Source of the DNA: an uncultured Prevotellaceae bacterium
Lineage (GTDB): Bacteria; Bacteroidota; Bacteroidia; Bacteroidales; Bacteroidaceae
Direction of reading: 5' to 3'
Length of the DNA: 64,000 nt
Assembly (NCBI GenBank): GCA_946188395.1
Contig: CAMHUU010000013.1
Coordinates: forward strand, 1-64,000
Shown here: piece after piece, positions 32,614 to 40,714 of the stretch
Layout: the number at the start of each line of letters is the position of its first letter
Position numbering within the stretch: the first letter of the stretch is position 1
Program-made: the position numbers and the translations under genes
Notes under the pieces: model-generated
Seen by the model: the letters and a program-made list of their open reading frames with translations, nothing else
Told to the model about the DNA's origin: nothing
Databases searched by the model: none

Positions 32614-34278
32614 ATGAATACGAGTAGTAAAAGAATAGTTTGCGCACTTCTGCTTGTGTTGTTTGCTGTGACGGGCAGGGCGCAAGACTTTGAATATCAA
32701 GGACTTTGGTACCGGCAACTGACAGACTCGACGGCAGAGGTGACGGCTCAATTTTATCATCAGCCGAGGGCGGAGGGTGACATCGTCATTCCGGAGTATG
32801 CCGAGAACGAAGGCCGCAAGCTGCAGGTGACAGGCATTGGCGACAATGCTTTCGCATACACCCACATCACGTCGTTTACCCTCGACAGACTGATTGATTT
32901 TGGCCAGTCTGTGTTTTCGAGCTGCTATGAGCTGACCCGCGTTTCATTGCCTGAAGGTATGAAGGAACTGCCTGTCAACACGTTCAACTGCTGTCTTACA
33001 TTGGCAGAAATTCAGTTGCCGTCCAGCCTGACGTTTATTGGCTCGGGAACCTTTGCCGACTGCAAGGCGTTGAAGGAGATAGACATTCCTGTAGGAGTGA
33101 CAGCCCTCGGAAGGTCGACATTCACTGGCTGCACTGCGTTGGAACGCGTGACGATGGGCGATCAGGTGAAGGAGTTTGATACCTCTTGCTTCTGTAATTG
33201 CCCAATGCTGAAAGACCTGTATATTCCGAAACAGCTGGAGCGTGTGGGATTGGCGTGTTTCCAGTATTGCTCGTCATTGCAGCGACTGGTTTTTCCTGCC
33301 TCGATGTTACAGATAGAATCGCAGGCTTTCGATAACTGTACTGCCCTACAGGAGGTGACTTTCAGCGACAGTGTGGAAACCATTCCTGATTATTGTTTTT
33401 CGGACTGCAGCAGTCTGAAGGTTTTCCAGATGCCAGCTGCGGTGAAGAGCATTGGATTCAAGGCCTTTTATAATACAGACATAGAAAGCATTACGCTGCC
33501 GGAGGGTATTCAGAAGATTGGGAAGGAGGCCTTTTATTGCCAGCACTTAGCAGAGGTCGTTATGAAGAATCCGAAGATGCCGTCTGAATGGCCTTATTAT
33601 GTTCAGTCGGAGGCTTTCTCCAAATCGGTACTCTATTTCGCCACGCTCCACGTGCCTGAAGGCAGCAAGGCTTACTATCGTGGGCTGGATGTCTGGAAGG
33701 AATTCCTGAATATCGTGGAAGACAACACGTCGGGCAAGGAATATTGCGAGGTGCAAGTCAAGTCGACAGGCTACAGCACCGTTAAGCTGAACGACGAGGC
33801 GGTAGACGCCTTGCTGAGACCTTATTGGATGGAGATAGAGAAGGGACAGCCGCTGAAGCTCACCATCCTGTTGGACGATGCCAGTTCCTACTCTGGTGGT
33901 ACGCGCTATGTGGCCTCCGTGAAGGTGAACGGTGAAGAGATGATACCCCAGATGGAGGTTACAGGGAATGAGTATCAGCTGACGCTCGATGCCGTCAGCG
34001 AGAATTTGGACATTGTGGTCGATATCCCCTGGCGCAGCTATGCCGTCACGATATCCCAGAGTTCCGGTGGCAGCATCTACGTCATTCCAGCCTCGAAGAC
34101 CCGTATGGACGTCAAGGTGACGGCGGCTGAAGGATACCGTATTGACAAGATCAAGGACTACTCCAGTTTCTGGCAGTCGTCCGAGTCACGCGAGCATGAC
34201 GGCAAGACAGGGGTGATACACTATGAAGACTGGACGAGCGACGACCATACGATTACGGTAAAGTATAAGAAAGAGTAA
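32614..34278 (+). CDS. BspA-like leucine-rich-repeat surface protein 1
   Basis: 554 residues with signal peptide (FAVTGRAQ-DF). About eleven LRR_5/BspA-type repeats of roughly 23 residues (CTALERVTMGDQVKEFDTSCFCNCPMLKDLYIPKQLERVG) cover about 60-330. The C-terminal half is beta-rich with YAVTISQSSGGSIYVIPASKTRMDVKVTAAEGYRI, a bacterial repeat/Ig-like fold. It lacks the sorting tail present in its neighbour. BspA-family proteins are usually surface adhesins; the ligand is unknown. First gene of a three- or four-gene plus-strand run. Confidence 0.82.
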   Translation: MNTSSKRIVCALLLVLFAVTGRAQDFEYQGLWYRQLTDSTAEVTAQFYHQPRAEGDIVIPEYAENEGRKLQVTGIGDNAFAYTHITSFTLDRLIDFGQSVFSSCYELTRVSLPEGMKELPVNTFNCCLTLAEIQLPSSLTFIGSGTFADCKALKEIDIPVGVTALGRSTFTGCTALERVTMGDQVKEFDTSCFCNCPMLKDLYIPKQLERVGLACFQYCSSLQRLVFPASMLQIESQAFDNCTALQEVTFSDSVETIPDYCFSDCSSLKVFQMPAAVKSIGFKAFYNTDIESITLPEGIQKIGKEAFYCQHLAEVVMKNPKMPSEWPYYVQSEAFSKSVLYFATLHVPEGSKAYYRGLDVWKEFLNIVEDNTSGKEYCEVQVKSTGYSTVKLNDEAVDALLRPYWMEIEKGQPLKLTILLDDASSYSGGTRYVASVKVNGEEMIPQMEVTGNEYQLTLDAVSENLDIVVDIPWRSYAVTISQSSGGSIYVIPASKTRMDVKVTAAEGYRIDKIKDYSSFWQSSESREHDGKTGVIHYEDWTSDDHTITVKYKKE

Positions 34279-34298
34279 AAAAGTAAAAGGGTAAAACG
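34275..34298 (+). repeat. 8-nt tandem repeat before the second BspA-like gene
   Basis: GTAAAAAA, GTAAAAGG, GTAAAACG fills the 20-bp spacer and runs into the ATG at 34299. The first unit includes the stop codon of the upstream gene. Confidence 0.8.
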
Positions 34299-36128
34299 AT
34301 GAGAACAAACATCATATTGACCATGCTGCTGCTGACAACGCTGTGTGTCTATGGCGCAGACGTGAAAGAAGGCATTTACGAATACAACATCACCTCGCCA
34401 ACCAGTGTTACGCTGGTTAAAGTAGATCTAGAGTGGGGCAAGGACACGACGAAACTGGAGGTGCCCGCTACTGTCACGGTGCAGCATCACGTACTCGACG
34501 TGACGGGCATCGGGCAGGCAGCATTCGCGAATTTGCTGGTGGACAGCATCATCCTGCCTCCGTCGGTGACAGAGATTGCAACTTGGGCCTTCAATCATTG
34601 CAGTAAGCTGACCTACGTCAATCTGCCTGCTACGATGGAGGAGATACCCCAAGGATGCTTCTCGCACTGTAAAAGTCTGAAAGAGATAGCATTACCGGAC
34701 GGAATTATCACGATTGGCAATGCGGCATTCCAAATGTGTGAAGGCCTGACGGAGATGGATCTTCCCGAGCCCTTACGCGTAGTGGGGAGTGATGCCTTCG
34801 CCCAGTGTAAGAACCTGAAACGAGTGGTTTTCAATGGTCCGTTGGATAGAATCATGCTTGGTGCTTTTTTTTGGTGTACTCAGTTGCATGATGTTGTCTT
34901 TAAAGGGGCCGTGAGGTCGCTGAATGGCTTTGATGGTTGTACCAGCTTGGAGAAAGTGGTGCTGCCCGAAGGACTGCAGACTCTAGAGAGTGGCGTGTTT
35001 CAGCGTTGCACAAACTTGAAGGAAATCACCATTCCCCAGTCGGTTCGCGAGATGGGACAGTCGGTATTCTACGGATGTAACAGCCTGAAGGAGGTGGTGC
35101 TGCCTGCCGCCATGCCTTATATACAACCATGGCTATTTCAGAATTGCACCAGCCTGGAGCGTCTGACCATTGGCGAAGGCCTGAAGAGTATCGGCACCAG
35201 TGCGCTGAACGGATGCAGCTTGCTGCGCCGCATCGTCGTACGTTGCCAGCAACCGCCTTCCTATAGCGACAATGCTTTCCCTCAGGAGATTCTTGATATG
35301 TTCGAGCAGGCTGAGCTCATGGTTCCTGAAGATTGTAAAAGTGCCTATCAGAAGGCTGACTTCTGGAAGAACTTCAAGAACATTACTGAGCAGGATATGG
35401 GAACCTATTACCGCAACATGATGCTGAATGTCGGTGAGGGTGGAGCCGTGTCGTATGGCCAATGGACTATCGGGCATGAAGGCGGCTGCATGCTCATTCC
35501 CTATGGCGAAAAGGCTACCTTTACCATTTTGCCAGACGAAGACCATGCGGCAGGCTATGTCGAAGTGCGCTATGCCGGTCATGGCTCGCACTACTATACC
35601 AACGAGCTCGTCGACAATCGCTTTACCATCGACCCCATGCCCGAGAATGGTGAGCTGTTTGTGCGTTTTGACGATGCGTTGGTGGATGTCGACATCGTGC
35701 AGACAGAGCAGGGCATCGTCACACTGTCGGTGGCCAAGAACCACAGCCTGCGCTATCAGATACAGCCCGACGAAGGCTGGCGCGTCAACAGCCTGACTTT
35801 CAACGGTGAAGACATTACCGACCAGATACAACAAGGAACCTATATTGATACACCCGTACTGCGCGAAAAGAGCACCATACGCATTGCCTACGAACAGGCT
35901 GGCACAGGAGTGAAAACGGTGGGCGACAGCAAGGTGAGAGTCCTTGGCTACGACGGCGGCATAGTAGTTGACCATGCATCGGAAGGCCAGACGGTCAGTG
36001 TCTATACACTTGATGGCAGACTCGTTCGTTCAGTAACCATCAAGCATGCTCAACATACGATTCCGTTGACCGCTGGACAAGTATATATTGTCAAGGTCGC
36101 AGAGAAAACCATCAAGATAAGGTTATAA
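34299..36128 (+). CDS. BspA-like leucine-rich-repeat surface protein 2 with sorting tail
   Basis: 609 residues: signal peptide (LCVYGA-DV), BspA-type repeats over about 55-345 (CSKLTYVNLPATMEEIPQGCFSHCKSLKEIALPDGI), a beta-rich region, and a C-terminal module TVSVYTLDGRLVRSVTIKHAQHTIPLTAGQVYIVKVAEKTIKIRL. The C-terminal module resembles type IX secretion sorting domains. Same family as the upstream gene but with different C-termini. Confidence 0.82.
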   Translation: MRTNIILTMLLLTTLCVYGADVKEGIYEYNITSPTSVTLVKVDLEWGKDTTKLEVPATVTVQHHVLDVTGIGQAAFANLLVDSIILPPSVTEIATWAFNHCSKLTYVNLPATMEEIPQGCFSHCKSLKEIALPDGIITIGNAAFQMCEGLTEMDLPEPLRVVGSDAFAQCKNLKRVVFNGPLDRIMLGAFFWCTQLHDVVFKGAVRSLNGFDGCTSLEKVVLPEGLQTLESGVFQRCTNLKEITIPQSVREMGQSVFYGCNSLKEVVLPAAMPYIQPWLFQNCTSLERLTIGEGLKSIGTSALNGCSLLRRIVVRCQQPPSYSDNAFPQEILDMFEQAELMVPEDCKSAYQKADFWKNFKNITEQDMGTYYRNMMLNVGEGGAVSYGQWTIGHEGGCMLIPYGEKATFTILPDEDHAAGYVEVRYAGHGSHYYTNELVDNRFTIDPMPENGELFVRFDDALVDVDIVQTEQGIVTLSVAKNHSLRYQIQPDEGWRVNSLTFNGEDITDQIQQGTYIDTPVLREKSTIRIAYEQAGTGVKTVGDSKVRVLGYDGGIVVDHASEGQTVSVYTLDGRLVRSVTIKHAQHTIPLTAGQVYIVKVAEKTIKIRL

Positions 36129-36130
36129 AT

Positions 36131-36916
36131 ATGACTCAGTACGCATTATTCTTCGATATCGACGGGACGCTGGTGAGTTTTAAGACGCACCAGATTCCGC
36201 AGTCAACGATTGATGCTCTCACCCAGGCCAAGGCCAATGGGCATAAGGTGTTCATAGCTACCGGGCGTCCGCCGCTGATTATCACCAATCTGGGGGCTAT
36301 CGAGCATCTGATTGACGGCTATGTGACCATCAATGGTGCTTTGTGCTTTGTGGGCGACGAGGTGGTGCGGTGTAAGAACATTCCCCACGAGGCGGCCCGC
36401 CTGGTGGTGGACGACGCACGGGAGAAGAACTACGGACTGATTGTCGTAGGAGAACAGGATGTCGCTGTGCTTGACCCTCATGGCGAGGTGGACAGGATTT
36501 TCCGCCAGGAGATTGCTGTCGAGAATCTGGACAAGGCCAAACCCGTGGAAGAAGTCCTCGAACAGCACATTCTGCAGCTGACACCTTTCTTTGCCGCTGA
36601 TTACGAGCGGGAGTTGATGGGCCGCATTCCCAGCTGCACGTCAGGACGCTGGCATCCTGCCTTTACCGATGTGACGGCACAGGGGGCAGACAAGGGCGAG
36701 GGCATGCTGACAATGGCTGCCCACTTCGGACTTGACCCGCAATACACGATGGCCTTTGGCGACGGTGGCAATGATGCCTCGATGATTCGTACGGCAGGCA
36801 TCGGTGTGGCGATGGGTAATGCCCTGGAGTCGCTGAAGCAGGAGGCTGACTACACGACGACATCTGTCGACGAGGACGGCGTCAGGAATGCCCTGCGCCA
36901 TTATGGTCTGATATAG
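36131..36916 (+). CDS. Cof-type HAD-IIB phosphatase
   Basis: 261 residues, family-typical length. Motif I FFDIDGTLVSF (nucleophile Asp9), motif II IATGRPP, motif III region with Lys near QGADKGEGM, motif IV MAFGDGGNDASMI. These enzymes dephosphorylate sugar phosphates or cofactors such as pyridoxal phosphate and flavins; the exact substrate cannot be read. It begins 2 bp after the BspA-like gene, so probably cotranscribed. Confidence 0.9.
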   Translation: MTQYALFFDIDGTLVSFKTHQIPQSTIDALTQAKANGHKVFIATGRPPLIITNLGAIEHLIDGYVTINGALCFVGDEVVRCKNIPHEAARLVVDDAREKNYGLIVVGEQDVAVLDPHGEVDRIFRQEIAVENLDKAKPVEEVLEQHILQLTPFFAADYERELMGRIPSCTSGRWHPAFTDVTAQGADKGEGMLTMAAHFGLDPQYTMAFGDGGNDASMIRTAGIGVAMGNALESLKQEADYTTTSVDEDGVRNALRHYGLI

Positions 36917-36968
36917 TCGGCGACGCCAAGAATCACGTTGATTATTTTGCTTTTTGGAAACTATTTCG

Positions 36969-36977
36969 TATATTTGC
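36969..36977 (+). promoter_or_regulatory. Promoter -7 box (TATATTTGC) of the ion channel gene
   Basis: Consensus box 19 nt before ATG 36997. Confidence 0.7.
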
Positions 36978-36996
36978 ATCGAAATTGCAAACATTC

Positions 36997-37818
36997 ATGA
37001 GTATGAAGAAACCCCAATGGCTTGAGAAAGAAAGACTCTACAGCATCATGTTCGAGTCGGAGCACCCGATAGGACGCATCTTTGACCTCACGCTGATTGT
37101 TGCCATCTCGCTGAGCATTATCATCTCGTTTGTCGAGACCGTTCCCTCCTTGGCCCGTACGTTTAAACTGGTGCTGGAGATTCTGGAATATGCGCTGACG
37201 TTCTTCTTTACAGTAGAGTACATTGCCCGTGTCTATTGTTCCCCCCGTAAGCGCGACTATGTGCTGAGTTTCTTTGGCGTCATCGACCTGTTGTCAATCC
37301 TGCCGCCCTATCTGTCGTACTTCCTGCCCAACGCACGATACATGATTCTGTTGCGTTCGTTCCGCTTCATCCGCATCTTCCGCATCTTCAAGCTGTTCAG
37401 CTTCATCAACGAGGGATACATGCTGATGCGCTCGCTGCAGAAGAGTCTTACCAAGATAGCCGTATACTTCCTGTTCGTGCTGATACTGGACATCTGCTTG
37501 GGTACGCTGATGTTTATGGTGGAGAACGGGCAGCCCGATACGCAGTTTACCGATCTGGCCACATCGGTGTATTGGGCCATTGTGACGATGACCACTGTGG
37601 GCTATGGAGACATCACACCAGTGACGGCTATCGGTCGTTTGCTGTCGGCATTCGTCATGCTGTTGGGTTACACTATTATTGCCGTACCGACTGGTATTGT
37701 GACGGCCAACATCATTGACGAGGTGAAGGAAAAGCCAAAGGACGGCCACTGTCCGCGCTGCGACGCTATGGTGCGCGACGAGGACCGCTATTGCTCGCAT
37801 TGCGGAGAGAAGCTGTAG
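36997..37818 (+). CDS. Voltage-gated-type potassium channel with C-terminal zinc ribbon
   Basis: 273 residues. Six TM helices. S4-like helix FRFIRIFRIFKLFSFI with regularly spaced Arg, pore helix and selectivity filter TMTTVGYGDITP (about 195), and S6 with LLGYTIIAVPTGIVTANI. The cytoplasmic tail ends in CPRCDAMVRDEDRYCSHCGEKL, a four-Cys zinc-ribbon. ATG 36997 is chosen because it lies downstream of the promoter with a usable leader; ATG 37003 is possible. It converges on the LuxR-type gene with 8 bp between stops. Confidence 0.88.
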   Translation: MSMKKPQWLEKERLYSIMFESEHPIGRIFDLTLIVAISLSIIISFVETVPSLARTFKLVLEILEYALTFFFTVEYIARVYCSPRKRDYVLSFFGVIDLLSILPPYLSYFLPNARYMILLRSFRFIRIFRIFKLFSFINEGYMLMRSLQKSLTKIAVYFLFVLILDICLGTLMFMVENGQPDTQFTDLATSVYWAIVTMTTVGYGDITPVTAIGRLLSAFVMLLGYTIIAVPTGIVTANIIDEVKEKPKDGHCPRCDAMVRDEDRYCSHCGEKL

Positions 37819-37826
37819 CAGAAAGA

Positions 37827-38426
37827 CTAAATCTTGTTGATGTCGACATAGCCGTGCATGACGGCATAGATGGTGAGTGCGGAAACGCTCTTCATACCGA
37901 GCTTTTCCATGATGTTTTTGCGATGGGTGATGACGGTGGCGAGGCCGATGTGCAGGCGGTCGGCAATCTCTTTGTTGATATATCCCTGAACGATGAGTGC
38001 CATCACTTCGATTTCGCGGTCGGTCAGGATTTTACGTTGCAGAATCTGTGGAGTAGGGGGCAGATGCTGTCCCTGTCCGTGGGCATGTTGCTCTAACAGG
38101 AGTAACTGGCGGATAAGCTGTGGTTCGGGCTGGTTGATGCAGAGCGAGTGGAACTCGGCAGGCTGCGAGGCATCGGAAAGTGACAGGGTGAGGACGATGG
38201 TCTTACGGCGACGCTCAGTAAAGAAAGGACGGTTGTTGAGCAGAATGTCCAGCGAGACGAAATAGTGCATGTAGGCGTCGGGCTGGTTGGCCTCGAGTTC
38301 TGCCATCGAGCCAAAGGTGTCGACAGTCATGATGGGCATGATGCTGAGCAACAGCTGTTTCAGTCCCAGCACAGCGAGTGTGTTGGAATCGATGACTGCT
38401 ATCTTGGGCCGTGGGGAGGAATTCAT
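37827..38426 (-). CDS. LuxR/NarL-type regulator with atypical receiver domain
   Basis: 199 residues. The N-terminal 110 residues look like a receiver (KIAVIDSNTLAVLGLKQLL; possible phospho-site Asp in FVSLDILL), but the usual Lys/Thr switch region is hard to place. The C-terminal HTH is clear: KILTDREIEVMALIVQGYINKEIADRLHIGLATVITHRKNIMEKLGMKSV. Its ATG directly follows the TAA of the RelA/SpoT gene with no spacer. Last gene of the partner-switching run and a candidate transcriptional output. Confidence 0.82.
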   Translation of the reverse strand: MNSSPRPKIAVIDSNTLAVLGLKQLLLSIMPIMTVDTFGSMAELEANQPDAYMHYFVSLDILLNNRPFFTERRRKTIVLTLSLSDASQPAEFHSLCINQPEPQLIRQLLLLEQHAHGQGQHLPPTPQILQRKILTDREIEVMALIVQGYINKEIADRLHIGLATVITHRKNIMEKLGMKSVSALTIYAVMHGYVDINKI

Positions 38427-39530
38427 TTAATGGTCTGACTTGTTCATGAATTCCAGACGACTCGCCTGTTCCATAACCATGGAGGCGAGGATTTCGTTTT
38501 GTGGCATCTTGCCATTGACGGTGTCGAACAGCTGGACAAGGGCCAACTTGCCGCCTCCCGTCTTGAGCAGGTGGACAATGCAAAGGTTTTGCAGTCCGAT
38601 GGTTTCGGCGAGAATGTCGATATCGGTGCTGCCCAGTTGGAACAGTGCCAGCTGGTAGGCATCGTCGAAATTGTCGCGCATCAGGCGTTCCACGTCGCCT
38701 AAGGTCTCCATACCCATATAGCGCAATGCAGTCAGATAGGGACGCATGGGGGCTTCGTGAAGTTCGGCCTGCGTGATGGCTGCTATCTTGTGGTTCAGCT
38801 TGTCGAAAGGACGCTTGTCGAGATAGCTGCGGAAGGTGTCGCCGTCGAGGGGTACTTCCTCCAGGCGTCCGCTCTGTACGAGACTTTGTGCACGACGGCG
38901 GTAGTCGGCAATACCATTGCGAATGCGGCTGAACTCATTGTCGGCGAGTTCGAGCATGCCTGCCAGACGGCTGAGGTTGCGATGGTACTCCAAAGGCGTT
39001 TCAATCTCAGACTTGTAGCCGATGTCGTGCTGGATGGCTGACCATACATGTTGCAGGGCAGTGCGCATCTGCAGTTCGAAGCGAATCTGGTTGAGCTCGG
39101 GCATTTCCGGATCGGAATAGAGCGATTCGGGCAGGCGGCAGATGTAGTGGAGCGAATTGTAGCCAAAACTGTCGAAATCGTGCATACGGCGTTTGTCGAC
39201 GGAGTTGGCCCAGTCTATCTCGAACAGCACCTCGGCCATTGAAGCAATGCGGTCGACGTCTTCGTTGTAGAACGTGATGATACGTGCACCGAAGATGTCG
39301 GTAATGTCCGCCAGCGAGCTGTATTTATGACCTTTCCGACGCAACTTTCCTGCCAGCGACGCCTCAGCCTTGATGCGAGACTCCATAGAATTGACCTCGA
39401 TGCCGCTCTGGCGGACCAGTGCGCCGAGTTGATCCATGACCACAGATTGAAGCCTCTCGAAGAGTGGCTGCTTGTCGCAGTACTCTTCGAGAAGCATCTC
39501 TCCATGTAGGTCGAGGCCGTATTCCTTCAT
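38427..39530 (-). CDS. RelA/SpoT-type nucleotide synthetase (small alarmone synthetase-like)
   Basis: 367 residues. The synthetase core at about 50-190 is recognisable: RIKAEASLAGKLRRKGHKYSSLADITDIFGARIITFYNEDVDRI, FGYNSLHYIC, and FELQMRTALQHVWSAIQHDIGYKSE. No HD hydrolase, TGS or ACT domain is present, so it is not a bifunctional Rel. The C-terminal 170 residues are helical and unrecognised. It could make (p)ppGpp or a related alarmone. Cotranscription with a STAS/phosphatase switch suggests control by that switch (inference). Confidence 0.82.
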   Translation of the reverse strand: MKEYGLDLHGEMLLEEYCDKQPLFERLQSVVMDQLGALVRQSGIEVNSMESRIKAEASLAGKLRRKGHKYSSLADITDIFGARIITFYNEDVDRIASMAEVLFEIDWANSVDKRRMHDFDSFGYNSLHYICRLPESLYSDPEMPELNQIRFELQMRTALQHVWSAIQHDIGYKSEIETPLEYHRNLSRLAGMLELADNEFSRIRNGIADYRRRAQSLVQSGRLEEVPLDGDTFRSYLDKRPFDKLNHKIAAITQAELHEAPMRPYLTALRYMGMETLGDVERLMRDNFDDAYQLALFQLGSTDIDILAETIGLQNLCIVHLLKTGGGKLALVQLFDTVNGKMPQNEILASMVMEQASRLEFMNKSDH

Positions 39531-39536
39531 TGCTGT

Positions 39537-39839
39537 TTAGCGGATGTCAAACAGATTGAAGAAACCGGTCATCATGAACACCTTCTTAATTTCGTCGTTG
39601 ATATGCTCGATAATGACCTTGCCACCCTTGGCTGAAGCCTCCTTGCGGATGGTGAGGAACAGACGGAGACCAGACGAGCTGATGTACTCCAGATCCTTAC
39701 AGTCGAGGATGATTTCCTTATCGGCATTCTCCAACAACGGAGTAATTTCCTGTTGGGCTTTTACAGCGGCAGGCGTATCAAGGCGTCCACTGACAGTGGT
39801 AAGATAGCCGCCGTTTTGTTCTTGAATATCAAAAATCAT
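39537..39839 (-). CDS. STAS-domain anti-sigma-factor antagonist
   Basis: 100 residues from ATG 39839 (MIFDIQEQNGGYLTTVSGRLDTPAAV). Longer in-frame starts overlap the upstream lipoprotein gene. The phosphorylatable-Ser segment DCKDLEYISSSGLRLFLTIRKEA is intact. In partner switching such proteins cycle between phosphorylated (by a HATPase kinase) and free forms (made by a PP2C/SpoIIE phosphatase). Both activities appear fused in the 43687-46071 protein. It lies 19 bp behind the lipoprotein gene. Confidence 0.9.
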   Translation of the reverse strand: MIFDIQEQNGGYLTTVSGRLDTPAAVKAQQEITPLLENADKEIILDCKDLEYISSSGLRLFLTIRKEASAKGGKVIIEHINDEIKKVFMMTGFFNLFDIR

Positions 39840-39858
39840 AATAGTTACGTTACGTTGT

Positions 39859-40662
39859 TTATTTGATGATAGCCTTGCGGGCATCATTGATCTGTTCCTT
39901 AGCCTTTGCAATCTGGTCCTTCAGCTCGGCAACGGTTGTGGCGTTGAGCACGTCCAGAGGAGCAAGAGCCTTGGCAACGGGCTGGATGTCGGGATCGTAC
40001 TGAGCCAGACGGTTGATGGCGTCGAGGATGAGGATGATACGGAAAGTCACGTTCGAAGCAGCCTCGTCGGTGAAGGTGCTGAGGTACTTGTCGGGGTTCT
40101 GGTTAGCCACGTAGAGCTCCTCGATGAGGGCTGCAGAAGCCATCTGCCAGAAGAAGTTGATGCGACCATTCTCGTTCATGGCGTCGTAGAGCGTGGTAGA
40201 AGTCTCATACAGCGTGTTGGCATCGTCGATAGCCTTGAACGAAGGATCGTTGATGTCGGCAACCAGCTTGGTGATAGCCTTGTCGTAGTCCTCGGTAGGC
40301 ATCTCATAGAAAGTGGCAATCTTCTTGTCGACATTCAGAGCGCTGAGGATGCGATACTTCTCAGCCAGCGTGGTAGCTTCCTCTGCAGTAGCGGGATCGA
40401 GCAGATAGTCGGGCTTCACCTGCTTCTCTTCCTTAGTCAGCTTCAGACCATCGTCACCATCAGACAGGAAGGGAAGCTGCTTCAGCTTACCAATCTCAGC
40501 AGCAATGCTGTCGAAGTGCATCTTGATGCTGGCTTCAATCTGCTGCTGTTCAAAACTCTTCAGGCTGTCAGCATTCTCTGCTGCCTGCTCACTCTTTTTA
40601 CCACCACATGCAGCGAAAACGATGGCTGCAAAAGCAATAGCTAAAATTGATAATTTCTTCAT
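39859..40662 (-). CDS. Lipoprotein of the partner-switching run
   Basis: 267 residues from ATG 40662 (MKKLSILAIAFAAIVFAAC lipobox). The mature part is almost entirely helical and acidic (SFEQQQIEASIKMHFDSIAAEIGKLKQLPFLSDG..., EELYVANQNPDKYLSTFTDEAASNVTFRIILILDAI), with no domain I recognise. Encoded between the ABC transporter and the STAS gene. A periplasmic partner of the transporter or the sensor is plausible. Confidence 0.75.
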   Translation of the reverse strand: MKKLSILAIAFAAIVFAACGGKKSEQAAENADSLKSFEQQQIEASIKMHFDSIAAEIGKLKQLPFLSDGDDGLKLTKEEKQVKPDYLLDPATAEEATTLAEKYRILSALNVDKKIATFYEMPTEDYDKAITKLVADINDPSFKAIDDANTLYETSTTLYDAMNENGRINFFWQMASAALIEELYVANQNPDKYLSTFTDEAASNVTFRIILILDAINRLAQYDPDIQPVAKALAPLDVLNATTVAELKDQIAKAKEQINDARKAIIK

Positions 40663-40714
40663 TTTTTCTTTGTCTTTTTTGTTATTAATAATGTTAATTG
40701 TTTTATTTCGCTTT

